Origin: Pseudomonadota bacterium
GTDB lineage: Bacteria > Pseudomonadota > Alphaproteobacteria > Rhizobiales > Xanthobacteraceae
Assembly (NCBI GenBank): GCA_023432885.1
Contig: JAEZEU010000391.1
Location: 1 to 22,684 of the forward strand
Direction of reading: 5' to 3'
Length of the DNA: 22,684 bases
The first letter of the stretch is position 1. Each line of letters opens with the position of its first letter. Both the position numbers and the translations under genes were made by a program. Below the pieces are notes generated by a model that was given only the letters and a program-made list of their open reading frames with translations, was not told the DNA's origin and made no database searches. Of this stretch, positions 1 through 7,753 are shown one piece after another.

Positions 1-162
1 TACTTTCGTAACTCGCTTGATCTGAGAGACCGAGTCCAAGTCAGGATCATCAAAAAGCGGCTAAGGCTTTCCGAAACCGAACTTTCCGCGATCGTGCGGA
101 AGTCGGGCCCTTCCTTGACGGCAATCAGCAAGGAAGCCAACGTTCGCCTTACTTCCAGTTGA
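1..162 (+). CDS. C-terminal part of a small DUF3606-like protein (5' end outside window)
   Basis: The frame starting at base 1 is open for 53 codons and ends in TGA at 160-162. The visible peptide has a charged helical layout with a DLRDRVQVRIIKKRLRLS stretch, then a short helix ending in a G-P-S-L-T-A-I motif. This resembles the DUF3606 pattern of small rhizobial proteins (a basic/aromatic strand, then 'L..AV..VG.S...V'). The family's function is unknown; members are usually 55-90 residues and often occur in several copies per genome. The start is not visible, and the assignment rests on pattern recall, so it is tentative. The reading frame itself is convincing because it is the only long open frame here and its residue composition is protein-like. 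Confidence 0.5.
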   Translation, partial: YFRNSLDLRDRVQVRIIKKRLRLSETELSAIVRKSGPSLTAISKEANVRLTSS

Positions 163-594
163 GACCCCTCAACCGGGACGATGTGCTACGCTCGCCAAGT
201 CTGGGCTCTCAAAGCTCAGCGAAGCCGCAGACTACTTTAGCCTAGGACGAGCTAATCGCATTAGGATCGCTTTCAGTGGCGGTCTCGTGGGCTGGTAGTG
301 ATCAGAACGCAGATAGAGCCGCGTGCCGGACTCTCAACGATCTCGCAAGCCCGATCATTCTCGATGCTTCAAGCGACAAAGAAGCATGGCCCAATGCACC
401 AGGCCGCCCGGCAGTGCATCTTCCCGAGGAATACGGCGGGTGAATCCTGATCAGGCTCAGACTAAATCTTCAGACTGCGCGGATGCTCCTGAGTGAAAAG
501 ACTGCGGCTGGGTCCGAGTCCTCGTTAGAGCGCAGCCTTCTCTCCCGCTGGGGAGCTTATCGGACTATCAATTCAACCCAAAAGCCACCGTGCT
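163..594. other. Gene-poor stretch, no clear gene
   Basis: About 430 bases between the DUF3606-like end and the minus-strand gene ending at 595. Both strands carry many stops. The only protein-like frame is the short one at 276-443, listed separately. No tRNA, strong terminator or palindromic operator was seen. Confidence 0.5.
276..443 (+). CDS. Possible small ORF or gene remnant, unknown
   Basis: A frame with a GTG at 276 runs 55 codons to TGA at 441-443. The frame is also open a little upstream, to a TAG at 243-245, and that part reads as a short hydrophobic run (LIALGSLSVAVSWAGS), like the end of a signal peptide. The rest is polar (…LNDLASPIILDAS…HLPEEYGG). I see no ATG and no convincing Shine-Dalgarno sequence, so this may be the remnant of an exported protein that lost its start. 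No family is recognised. Confidence 0.18.
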   Translation: MAVSWAGSDQNADRAACRTLNDLASPIILDASSDKEAWPNAPGRPAVHLPEEYGG

Positions 595-1131
595 TCAGTT
601 CCCAAAGAGGCCGCCGGGCCCATCTCGATGTTCGTCCGCACCGAACGCCAGGATTCCGGGACGGTCCTGCCGCGCTGCATCTTGCTGTTGCTGGTCGTGC
701 TGCTGCTTCAACCGCGCCGCCTCGCGCCTTGCCTTTCTCTCTGCGTAGCGCCTTCGACGCTCGCGCTCTTCGGCTTCAGCCTTCCGCTGTGCCGCGCGCT
801 CGGCCAGCTTCTCCTTTTCCGCCCTCTCAGCCGTTTTATCCTTCTCGGTACGGACTTCCACAGGAGGCGACACGTCCGGCTGCGCATGCTCCACGGGAGG
901 AGAAGGATTTGGAACGACAGGCTTCGTGTCGGGCGGCGCCGGCCGCGGCGCAGCCTCGGCTGAAGCAGGCAGAATGATCCGGACGGGCTGCAGCCGATCT
1001 GCCGCTGTCTCTCTGCTCGGCGGGACGGGCTCCATTGCCGTTCTCGCCAACATCAGTCCCCCGCCAAAGCCGGTACCGATGAGCAGAATTGTCGTCCCTA
1101 TGCCGGCGAAAAACATGCGTGCATTTGACAT
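595..1131 (-). CDS. Membrane-anchored proline-rich/coiled-coil protein, TolA-like layout, unknown function
   Basis: A 178-residue protein if started at the ATG at 1131, chosen because GGAGGG lies just upstream on the minus strand and the next residues begin a hydrophobic helix; a longer frame to 1227 adds an unconvincing basic leader. Residues about 5-30 form one transmembrane segment (FFAGIGTTILLIGTGFGGGL). A proline-rich linker follows (about 35-95), then a highly charged Ala/Glu/Arg/Lys coiled coil (about 98-150), a short Gln-rich run and a Gly-rich tail. This order (anchor, Pro-rich spacer, charged helix) is that of TolA/TonB-type periplasm-spanning proteins, but no C-terminal TolA or TonB domain is present. 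Function is unknown. It is divergent from the small ORF at 1239. Confidence 0.65.
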   Translation of the reverse strand: MSNARMFFAGIGTTILLIGTGFGGGLMLARTAMEPVPPSRETAADRLQPVRIILPASAEAAPRPAPPDTKPVVPNPSPPVEHAQPDVSPPVEVRTEKDKTAERAEKEKLAERAAQRKAEAEERERRRRYAERKARREAARLKQQHDQQQQDAARQDRPGILAFGADEHRDGPGGLFGN

Positions 1132-1238
1132 GGTCACCCTCCAAGACTGACCATGAACGCCATATGCCGTGTTTAGTTTCGGCCCGCAAAGCCGTGAGCG
1201 AAGGCGGAACGTACCATTGATCCGCACATTGAATCGGC

Positions 1239-1454
1239 ATGGATCGGATTTTCCTCATCATCATGTCCGCGAGCATCGTCCTGCTCACGACCGCTTTCGG
1301 ACTGGCGTCACCGCAGGCGGATGGAATCCACCCTCGGGGAGAGGTTCCATTGTTGCTGCGCACTATCCCGCGCGCTGACGTCACGAAAGACCAAACCGTT
1401 GGCCGACCAGTTTGGCGTGGGCAACGTGAGCCCTCGACGGTCCGCGGCGGGTAA
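1239..1454 (+). CDS. Possible small exported or membrane peptide, unknown
   Basis: A 71-codon frame starting ATG. The first 22 residues look like a signal peptide or membrane anchor (MDRIFLIIMSASIVLLTTAF), and the remainder is polar and Arg/Pro-rich with no recognisable motif. No good Shine-Dalgarno sequence precedes the ATG. The position between a divergent gene and the sensor kinase allows a gene, but the basic tail looks like non-coding GC-rich DNA. It could be spurious. Confidence 0.28.
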   Translation: MDRIFLIIMSASIVLLTTAFGLASPQADGIHPRGEVPLLLRTIPRADVTKDQTVGRPVWRGQREPSTVRGG

Positions 1455-1588
1455 GCAGCCCCGGCGCAATAGGTGGATCGGCAGTGGAACCAACCCGGAC
1501 ACCAGGAATTAGGTTCTTCCGCCAGCCGTCGGCGGGCTTGGCTCGACGACGAGACATCGATGGCCTGGATTCGGCCAAAGGACCAGCA

Positions 1589-3319
1589 ATGGGCGCTCGC
1601 ACCGCCGCGCAAAGTGAATTCCTCTCGGGCGGCGGGTCGATGGGAGCTACCTTGAGAGCGTGGGATTGGACCACCTCTCCGATGGGCCGCCCCGAAGATT
1701 GGACGTCAAGCCTGAAGACGACGATCAGCCTTGTCCTGAGGGCGCAGGCGCAGATCGTGCTGTTCTGGGGCCCGGAATTCATCGCGCTCTACAACGATGC
1801 ATATGCGCCGACAATCGGCGACAAGCATCCCCGCGCCATCGGTCGGCCCGCCCGGGAAAACTGGACCGAATTATGGGACGACCTTGGCCCGCTCCTCAAT
1901 GGTGTCCGTGAGACCGGGAAGACTTTCTTTGCAAAGGATCGCCCCTTTTACATCGAGCGGCATGGATATGGAGAGACGGTATACTTCGATGTCTCATATT
2001 CGGCAGTAACCGACGAGGACGGCTCGATAGCAGGGGTGCTGTGTATCGTGTCGGAAACGACGGAGCGAATCCGCGCTGAAGCAGCGCTGCGCGAAAGCGA
2101 GACCAAGCTCCGGGAACTGAACGAGACGCTGGAAAAGCGAATACTCGAGCGCACGCGCGAACTCAAGCAAGCGCACGAGACATTGCGTCAGTCTCAAAAG
2201 ATGGAAGCGCTGGGCCAATTAACCGGCGGCATCGCGCATGACTTCAACAATCTTCTTCAGGGCATCGCAGGAAACCTCGATCTCATTCGCCGCAATCCGG
2301 ATGATCAGGAGCGCGTTCGCCGCTGGTCACAGGCCGGCCTGAAGGCTGCCGAACGTGGAGCGCGGCTGGCAGCACAATTGCTCGCGTTCTCGCGCACCCA
2401 GAAGCTTCATATCCAGCCGCTCGATATCTCGCGAATCGTCGCCGGTCTCGCCGAGATGCTCAATCGAAGCATCGGGCCGGCTATTCAGATTGAAATGGAC
2501 TTGAACTCGGAGCACGGCTTCGTGCTTGGCGATCAGGTCCAACTGGAAATGGCTGTGCTGAACCTCACCTTGAACGCCCGCGATGCCATGCCGGACGGTG
2601 GCAGGCTTACCGTCTCGACCAGGGTACGCGAGATAACGAACGATCACGAACTCTCGGACGGCAAATATGTCGAACTTTCCATTTCCGACAGCGGGGTTGG
2701 GATGCCCAACGACGTTCTGGAGCGGGCTTTCGAGCCCTTCTTCACAACGAAGGAGGTTGGGAAAGGCACGGGTCTCGGTCTTAGCCAAGTCTATGCCGCG
2801 GTCAGGCAGTCCGGCGGGACCGTCCGGCTGGAAAGCCTCGTCGGCAGAGGTACCGTTGTCCGCCTGATGCTTCGCTCCACCGAACCCGCGCCAGCCGAGA
2901 GAGATGAGCCTGCACCAATCCAGAAGGTCGGCACTTGTGCGGGGAAGATCCTCGTCATCGACGATGATCCGGACGTGCGCAGCTTTTTGACGGAGTCCCT
3001 ATTCTCCCTCGGATATGAGGGAATCGCAAGGGACGATGGCCCGGCCGCCCTGGCAGAGCTGGACCAGATCAACCCCGATGCCATCATTCTCGATTTCGCC
3101 ATGCCGGGAATGAATGGCGCTGAGGTCGCTCGCCAGGTGCGGCAACGCCGGCCCGAATTTCCGATTGTCTTTGCAAGCGGCTATTCTGAGTCGGCCGCCG
3201 TCAAGGCTGTCATGGGCCCCCGCTCAGAGCTGCTGCAGAAGCCCTTCAAGATTGAAGAGTTGCAATCGGCCCTCCACCAGTTGCTGGTGGATTTCGATTC
3301 GCCTTTGAACCCCGGCTGA
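1589..3319 (+). CDS. PAS-containing hybrid sensor histidine kinase with C-terminal receiver
   Basis: A 576-residue cytoplasmic protein from the ATG at 1589 (AAAGGA at 1577-1582, 6-base spacing); the frame stays open to 1484 but that leader is not domain-like. Residues about 10-160 are a PAS-type sensor region of the 'FL.GGG.MGA..R..DW' class seen in many rhizobial hybrid kinases. A coiled coil (about 165-200) leads to the HisKA H-box with His217 (GGIAHDFNNLL). The ATPase domain shows the N-box (Asn329, LNARDAMP), G1 (DSGVGM, 367-372), F-box (FEPFFTTK) and G2 (GKGTGLGLS, about 391-399). A receiver (about 453-568) has the acidic DDD cluster, phospho-acceptor Asp502 (IILDFAMPGMNG) and Lys551. 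There are no membrane segments, so it senses a cytosolic signal, which is unknown. No partner regulator is adjacent. Confidence 0.9.
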   Translation: MGARTAAQSEFLSGGGSMGATLRAWDWTTSPMGRPEDWTSSLKTTISLVLRAQAQIVLFWGPEFIALYNDAYAPTIGDKHPRAIGRPARENWTELWDDLGPLLNGVRETGKTFFAKDRPFYIERHGYGETVYFDVSYSAVTDEDGSIAGVLCIVSETTERIRAEAALRESETKLRELNETLEKRILERTRELKQAHETLRQSQKMEALGQLTGGIAHDFNNLLQGIAGNLDLIRRNPDDQERVRRWSQAGLKAAERGARLAAQLLAFSRTQKLHIQPLDISRIVAGLAEMLNRSIGPAIQIEMDLNSEHGFVLGDQVQLEMAVLNLTLNARDAMPDGGRLTVSTRVREITNDHELSDGKYVELSISDSGVGMPNDVLERAFEPFFTTKEVGKGTGLGLSQVYAAVRQSGGTVRLESLVGRGTVVRLMLRSTEPAPAERDEPAPIQKVGTCAGKILVIDDDPDVRSFLTESLFSLGYEGIARDDGPAALAELDQINPDAIILDFAMPGMNGAEVARQVRQRRPEFPIVFASGYSESAAVKAVMGPRSELLQKPFKIEELQSALHQLLVDFDSPLNPG

Positions 3320-3348
3320 GCCCATTTCAATCGTCACAACGCCTCACA

Positions 3349-3362
3349 TTGATCTAGATCAA
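3349..3362. promoter_or_regulatory. Perfect FNR/FixK-type palindrome
   Basis: TTGATCTAGATCAA is a perfect 14-base palindrome matching the FNR/FixK consensus TTGAT-N4-ATCAA. It lies 30 bases after the sensor kinase stop and 214 bases before the next gene start at 3577. If it is a class II activator site centred at -41.5, transcription would start near 3397 and leave a leader of about 180 bases. An exact consensus match is unlikely by chance in a window of this size. Confidence 0.65.
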
Positions 3363-3576
3363 GAGAACAATGCGGAGCCTTCGCTTCTATCGGGGGGCGG
3401 CCGTAGAGAGCCGGGACCGCGACGCAGCGTATTTCGCGCAGCAGAAAGTGGCGAAGCTCGGTCAGTCTCCATGCGATGAAGCCATAGCTCGAGGAGTCGG
3501 GCGCCGCCTGCGGCGAGGAGACCGAGGGCCGTTTGCAGCGATGAATTCACGCTCTAAGAGCCGGAAAGGACATACG

Positions 3577-3945
3577 ATGCATCCAGTTATCATGGCCATG
3601 GCGGCGGCTACACAGTTGTTGACCCCCGCTTCCGATTCCGTCCCGAAATTCAACGTTGAAGCGACCTGCAGAGCATCGGTCGAAGCCGACAAGGCAATGG
3701 CTCTGGTGCTGCCGCAAAGCTATGACAAGTGCATGAGCGACGAGATGTCGGCGCGGCAGGCATTGGAGCCGATCTGGAGTTCGTATCGGGCGGCTATCAG
3801 GACCCAGTGCGAGGGGGAGGCGACGGACGTCGGCGAGGCAAGTTATGTCGATCTATTGACCTGTCTCCAACTGACGGATGGATCAGTTACGGCCTCGACA
3901 AATGGTCTGGTCGGTGCGAGCAAAAAAAAGAAGGGTTCGAAATAG
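3577..3945 (+). CDS. Small exported protein with four cysteines, unknown function
   Basis: A 122-residue protein from the ATG at 3577, with GGAAAGGA at 3563-3570; the open frame runs back to 3370, but that upstream part overlaps the presumed promoter zone and has no signal peptide. Residues 1-20 form a short hydrophobic leader, suggesting export. The mature part holds four Cys (31, 52, 78, 96) in a helical layout (ATCRAS, YDKCMSDE, RTQCEG, LLTCLQ) that could form two disulfides or bind a metal or heme, although no CxxCH is present. The tail is Lys-rich (SKKKKGSK). I recognise no family beyond similar hypothetical rhizobial proteins. The upstream FNR/FixK box suggests low-oxygen expression. 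Confidence 0.7.
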   Translation: MHPVIMAMAAATQLLTPASDSVPKFNVEATCRASVEADKAMALVLPQSYDKCMSDEMSARQALEPIWSSYRAAIRTQCEGEATDVGEASYVDLLTCLQLTDGSVTASTNGLVGASKKKKGSK

Positions 3946-4119
3946 GCCGCATCACTCGCGACGGCGAAGTGCAGGAGGATGGTCCACGGGAGCGCCGTGG
4001 TCCAAGGTTGCAGGGTAGGAAGCGCCGGCTGCGTGCAAGGTGGTCCACAAGCATGCGCGCTGCGACGAGATCCGGCGCCTCCACACCCCTGAATGAACTG
4101 CGGTTTGCTCCTCTACCTG

Positions 4120-5559
4120 TCAGGCCGCCGGTCGTTCCTCGGACGGCCGAACATTCTGGTTCAACCGGAACAGGTTGCCGGGATCGTACTTGGACTTCAG
4201 CGCTATCAAACGGGCATAGTTGGGGCCGTATGCGCTGGACACGCGATCGGTTTCATCTTCTGGCATGAAGTTGACGTAGACGCCGCCGGTCGCGTGGGGC
4301 GCGGCCTCGGCAAAGAGCTTCCGCGCCCAGTCGATCGAGCGCCTCTCATCCGCCGGTTCGCGCCACCGCGTGTGGACATTCATGGCAAAGTTGGCGTTAC
4401 GATGAGGGTAGGCCATCGCGTCAGACGCAACACGGCTGGCCGCCCCTCCAAGCTGGCCGATGAAGATTTCGCACTCTTCGGTCGGAAGCGTTGCGATCTG
4501 GCTGACGAGGACATTCAGAAGACCGTCGCTGAGTTCGGTGAAATTATGCGACTTCCAGTAGTTGAAGGCGCCCGGGGTCAGCAATGGGTCGAATGCACTT
4601 TGCCAAGCCGTGAACGGCTGCATGCCGATCACATCGGCAATGGGCTCCCCGAGCGAGCGCAGCGGTTCCAATGCACGGTTGCCGTCGCGTTCGTCTCCCA
4701 CATAGCATACCGCGAAGACGATGATCTCCTTGCCGTGAACGTCGGCCGGCAGGAACGGCAGCGGCGGGGCCTTTCTGAGCACTACCCATTGCGTGAGCTC
4801 ATCGGGGGCCCTGGCTGCAACCTCGCGATAGCCGGCGAGAAGCTCTCTCGCCCGTGCAAATGAATGGACGATGAGGCCGGACAAGACCATGGGTCCCACC
4901 GGGTGCAGGCGGAATTCGAACGAGCTCACGACGCCGAAATTGCCGCCGCCCCCGCGCAGCGCCCAGAACAGGTCAGGGTTTTCGGTTTCGCTCGCCGGCA
5001 CGAGCTTGCCGTCAGCCGTAACCACGTCGGCTGAGATGAGGTTATCGATAGCCAGCCCGAACTTGCGGCTGAGCCATCCGAATCCGCCACCGAGCGTGAG
5101 CCCCGCCACGCCGGTCGTCGAATTGATGCCGAGCGGAGTGGCGAGCCCGAAGGCTTGCGCCTCCCTGTCGAAGTCGCTGAGCGTTGCGCCGGATTCGACG
5201 CGCGCAGTCCGACGCATGGGATCGACCCGAACACCACGCATCAGCGACAGGTCGAGCAGAAGGCCTCCTTCGCATACGGCGTTGCCCGCAATGTTATGGC
5301 CGCCGGCACGCACCGCGACCAGAACACCACGTTCGCGCGCGAAAGTGACCGCACGCATGATGTCGGCGGCCCCCCTGCAGCGGACCACCGCGCCGGGGTG
5401 ACGGTCGATCATCGCATTCCAGATCGTGCGGGCTTCATCGTAGCCCGCCTCCTGGGGCAGACAGACGGCGCCTCGCAATGTCTGTCGCAAGGCGTCGAGA
5501 GTGTCATTTCCAACCAAAATTGCCCCGCCCTGCAGCGAGGCCAGCCGGATCTCGGTCAT
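4120..5559 (-). CDS. FAD-linked oxidase, BBE (berberine bridge enzyme-like) family
   Basis: A 479-residue flavoprotein started at the ATG at 5559 behind GGAGG (minus strand). The N-terminal half is a PCMH-type FAD-binding domain: AVRAGGHNIAGN contains His88, the expected site of the 8-alpha-histidyl FAD bond, followed by LLLDLSLMRGV, GATLSDFD, TTGVAGLTLGGGFGWLSRKFG and ALRGGGGNFGVV. The C-terminus has the BBE signature NLFRLNQNVRP. The second cysteine of bicovalent members is not evident (GATLSDFD at that place), so FAD is probably bound once. Relatives oxidise sugars or alcohol groups and aromatic or alkaloid substrates; the substrate cannot be told from sequence. No signal peptide, so cytoplasmic. 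It stands alone, convergent with the small Cys-rich gene. Confidence 0.88.
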   Translation of the reverse strand: MTEIRLASLQGGAILVGNDTLDALRQTLRGAVCLPQEAGYDEARTIWNAMIDRHPGAVVRCRGAADIMRAVTFARERGVLVAVRAGGHNIAGNAVCEGGLLLDLSLMRGVRVDPMRRTARVESGATLSDFDREAQAFGLATPLGINSTTGVAGLTLGGGFGWLSRKFGLAIDNLISADVVTADGKLVPASETENPDLFWALRGGGGNFGVVSSFEFRLHPVGPMVLSGLIVHSFARARELLAGYREVAARAPDELTQWVVLRKAPPLPFLPADVHGKEIIVFAVCYVGDERDGNRALEPLRSLGEPIADVIGMQPFTAWQSAFDPLLTPGAFNYWKSHNFTELSDGLLNVLVSQIATLPTEECEIFIGQLGGAASRVASDAMAYPHRNANFAMNVHTRWREPADERRSIDWARKLFAEAAPHATGGVYVNFMPEDETDRVSSAYGPNYARLIALKSKYDPGNLFRLNQNVRPSEERPAA

Positions 5560-5849
5560 GGTATTTCCTCCAATGCTATGGCGGTGAGCGTCGGCAGGCG
5601 TCGACCTCACTCCTTCCGGACAAGTTCAGTCAAAAGTTCCGGACAGCATCAGCCAAGAGACGAGTCGTCCCCTTCGTCCTATCCGCGGTAGACCCCCGCG
5701 ATATCTCTCTCGCGCCGCTCGGCGAATGGCGGCTGCTGTCAACGTGAGTCCTGCTCAGCGAAAGAAAGGTTCACCGAGAATTTGTCGCTTCGATGTTCGT
5801 CGGCAAGCATGGAACCTTGATGGTTCCTGCGCTGAGCAGATCTACGTGC
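5560..5849. other. Intergenic region between the BBE oxidase and nnrS
   Basis: About 290 bases without a credible gene. It should contain the BBE oxidase promoter (minus strand) and the nnrS 3' end. One hairpin is listed separately at 5811-5827. No FNR-type palindrome was found here. Confidence 0.45.
5811..5827 (-). terminator. Hairpin just downstream of nnrS
   Basis: GGAACC-TTGAT-GGTTCC is a 6-base-pair stem with a 5-base loop, 22 bases past the nnrS stop on the minus strand. There is no U-run, so it would be a weak intrinsic terminator or a 3'-end stabiliser. Confidence 0.3.
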
Positions 5850-7079
5850 TCACGGGCCTGCCCGCAGTCGCTGATCGCGGCGGAGCAATAGCGGCCCGTA
5901 GGCCAGCGCAAAACCAAAGAATGCGATCACCCAGGCGCCTGCCGCGAGGTGCAGCAACAGATCGCTCTGAGCGGTGTGAATGACCGCGCAGATACGCGCC
6001 AGCGCGGCGATGATGATGGCGGCATAGATCGCCTGCGTACCCGCGGAAGCCGTGAGTGCATTGCCGGTATGGCCGAGCGAGGCGCGCGTCATCACCGCGA
6101 GCGTCATGATGCCGGCCGCGCCCGCCATCCAGGCATGGGTGCCGGCGCTCGACGGCATGAGGCCGAACGAAGCGGCCGCATTCAGCAGGAAGCCGAGCGG
6201 CACGAAGAAATAGCCGACATGCAGGATGGTCAGAAGCCGCTCGCGCAGCGTGCGGTCGCCGGCCCAGCGCGACAGCCGCACCAGATGCGCGAGCCCTGCG
6301 ATGCCAAGCGCCACGCCGGCGGCGTGGCTGTCCGGCACCACGATCCAGCTCGCCAGCGCCAGCGCCCCGAGTGCGACCACGACCACGTCGAAGCGGTTGA
6401 AAGGCACTGGCAGGCGACCGGGATTCTCCCGGACCAGCCAGTTGCGGGTGAAGCTCGGAATGATGCGCCCCCCAATCAAGGAGATCAGCAGCACGACGAC
6501 GGCAATGCCGATGCGGGTGCCGAGTTCGGCAACGCCGTGAAGATGCCCTTCAAGGTGAAACGCGATATTGCCGGCAAACAACAGCGTGACTAGGCCGATG
6601 ACCGGGAGGTTCCGCCAGTTGCGCCCGGCCGCGATCTCACGCGCAGCCGCCGCCACCACCAGCAGGAGAAAGCTTCCATCCACCAGCATCGAAAGCCACC
6701 ATCCGGTGCTCGCGGAAAACGTCACGGCAAGCCGGCCGGCGAGCCACACGGCAACGAGCGTCGCCAGCGGCGTGCCCTGCAACGGCAGCCGCCCGGTCCA
6801 GTTCGGTATAGCCGTGAACAGAAATCCGGTGATGATGGCCGGCAGATAGCCGTAGAGCATTTCATGCACATGCCAGTCGCGCGGTGCGAAGGCGGAAGAA
6901 AGCTTCAGTTCGCCGTAGAACACCGGGACCCAGATCAGGATTGCAAGTCCCGCCTGGATCGCGCCGAGGAGGAAGAATGGCCGGAAACCGTTCGCAAACA
7001 GCGGCCATCCCCGGTACGCGCGGTACCGGGGAATGCCCCCTGCCGCGGCCTGGCCAGCCACTGTCGCTACTCCGCTCAC
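5850..7079 (-). CDS. nnrS: NnrS family heme-Cu membrane protein, nitric oxide stress
   Basis: A 409-residue polytopic inner-membrane protein. I start it at the GTG at 7079, which overlaps the pseudoazurin stop by four bases (GTGA, 7076-7079); the frame is open farther but that part is antisense-like. The N-terminus has the NnrS-type GWPLFANGFRPFFLLGA entry followed by about twelve hydrophobic helices. Conserved family features include RDWHVHEMLYGYLPAIITGFL, TAIPNWTGR, a helix with GNIAFHLEGHLHG, GGRIIPSFTRNWL and LAVMTRASLGHTG; their histidines are candidate heme/copper ligands. In denitrifiers NnrS is controlled by NnrR and protects cells from NO-caused iron loss; its chemistry is not settled. 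Coupling to pseudoazurin and the box at 7601 support NO-responsive expression. Confidence 0.88.
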   Translation of the reverse strand: MSGVATVAGQAAAGGIPRYRAYRGWPLFANGFRPFFLLGAIQAGLAILIWVPVFYGELKLSSAFAPRDWHVHEMLYGYLPAIITGFLFTAIPNWTGRLPLQGTPLATLVAVWLAGRLAVTFSASTGWWLSMLVDGSFLLLVVAAAAREIAAGRNWRNLPVIGLVTLLFAGNIAFHLEGHLHGVAELGTRIGIAVVVLLISLIGGRIIPSFTRNWLVRENPGRLPVPFNRFDVVVVALGALALASWIVVPDSHAAGVALGIAGLAHLVRLSRWAGDRTLRERLLTILHVGYFFVPLGFLLNAAASFGLMPSSAGTHAWMAGAAGIMTLAVMTRASLGHTGNALTASAGTQAIYAAIIIAALARICAVIHTAQSDLLLHLAAGAWVIAFFGFALAYGPLLLRRDQRLRAGP

Positions 7080-7528
7080 TTGGCCGCGGCCTGCTGCGAA
7101 ACCCGGTCGAACAGCGTCGCAAAGACCTGCCTGGCCTTGCCACTCTGCGGCACCGCCCTGGCCTGATCGAGATTGTCGGGCTTGCCGACCACGACGAGGG
7201 CCACCATGCCCATGGCGTAGTGCGGCATGCACTTGACGCCGTAGACGCCGGGCTTGTCGAACTTCACAGCAACGTCTTCGTTCATCTTGCCGGCAAAGGG
7301 CGCGGCGCCCTCCGGCAACATGCCTTTGATGGTCTCGGCATTATGGCTCTTGTCTGCGGCGACGAACTTCACGGTGTCGCCCGGCTCGATCTTCACCAGC
7401 GACGGCTCGAATACCATCAGGCCCTCGGCCCCCTTGTTGAGCATCTTGACCTCGACCTCGGTGGCCAGCCCCATGCCCGCGCTCATCAGCAGCGCGAATG
7501 CCGCCAGCGGAATTACCTTTCGCATCAT
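7076..7528 (-). CDS. Pseudoazurin, periplasmic type 1 copper electron carrier
   Basis: A 150-residue cupredoxin with a signal peptide (about 1-22, cut near GLA-TEVEVKML). The mature length of about 128 is normal for pseudoazurin. Type 1 copper ligands are visible: His62 (KSHNAE), Cys100, His103 and Met108 (KCMPHYAMGM). The C-terminal helical extension (about 118-150) is typical of pseudoazurin and separates it from amicyanin and plastocyanin. It carries electrons from the bc1 branch to copper nitrite reductase in the periplasm, which fits NirK in this window. Start ATG at 7528 behind GGAG; the next codon is also ATG. It is first gene of a coupled pair with nnrS. The palindrome at 7601-7614 is centred about 80 bases upstream of the start. 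Confidence 0.92.
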   Translation of the reverse strand: MMRKVIPLAAFALLMSAGMGLATEVEVKMLNKGAEGLMVFEPSLVKIEPGDTVKFVAADKSHNAETIKGMLPEGAAPFAGKMNEDVAVKFDKPGVYGVKCMPHYAMGMVALVVVGKPDNLDQARAVPQSGKARQVFATLFDRVSQQAAAK

Positions 7529-7600
7529 GCTTCTCCGGTGGATTATCGCCCTTGCGAGGCGTTCTCAGGAATTTTCTAGAGCAAACGAGCGTGCGACTGG

Positions 7601-7614
7601 TTGCGCCAGCGCAA
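7601..7614. promoter_or_regulatory. NnrR/Dnr-type binding palindrome for the pseudoazurin-nnrS promoter
   Basis: TTGCGCCAGCGCAA has two perfect six-base arms (TTGCGC/GCGCAA) around a 2-base centre and fits the NnrR consensus TTGCG-N4-CGCAA closely. With class II geometry (-41.5), transcription towards pseudoazurin would begin near 7566, leaving a leader of about 38 bases. It is also 140 bases upstream of the divergent nnrR start, so it might influence that gene too. Confidence 0.7.
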
Positions 7615-7658
7615 ACTTCCGCTTGATCGCGCGGGCTCGCTCTTTAGACTCCGACGCG

Positions 7659-7737
7659 GTCATTCCGGGGCACGCGCAGCCTGAAGTCCGGAATCCAAGG
7701 CATCCGGGTCTGGTCGTGCCGACCATTCCGCAATGAC
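7659..7737. repeat. Bradyrhizobium-type palindromic intergenic repeat (partial or decayed)
   Basis: The element opens with GTCATTCCGGGGCACG and closes with CGTGCC…ATTCCGCAATGAC, so its outer ends pair, with an inner GTCCGGAATCC / GGCATCCGGG motif. It resembles the abundant 'cgtcattccgggg … ccccggaatgacg' intergenic palindromes of Bradyrhizobium (from memory). It sits between the divergent pseudoazurin and nnrR genes, and its last base directly adjoins the nnrR Shine-Dalgarno sequence (GGAG at 7738-7741). Confidence 0.55.
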
Positions 7738-7753
7738 GGAGTAGTAAAAAGAC

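Noticed and set aside
836..1612. Minus-strand frame of 258 codons and overlapping plus-strand frames near 0.5-1.6 kb
   Set aside because: They overlap the better-supported gene at 595-1131 or the start of the sensor kinase and lack domains and ribosome binding sites.
3502..3515. Small hairpin CGCCGC-CT-GCGGCG in the leader before 3577
   Set aside because: A two-base loop and a short GC stem are expected often in such GC-rich DNA; there is no sign it is a riboswitch or terminator.
4093..4863. Plus-strand frame of 256 codons within the BBE oxidase
   Set aside because: The minus-strand protein has all FAD-binding motifs; this frame is its complement.
5949..6593. Plus-strand frame of 214 codons opposite nnrS
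   Set aside because: Low-complexity Asp/Arg/His/Gly composition typical of an antisense shadow of a membrane protein.
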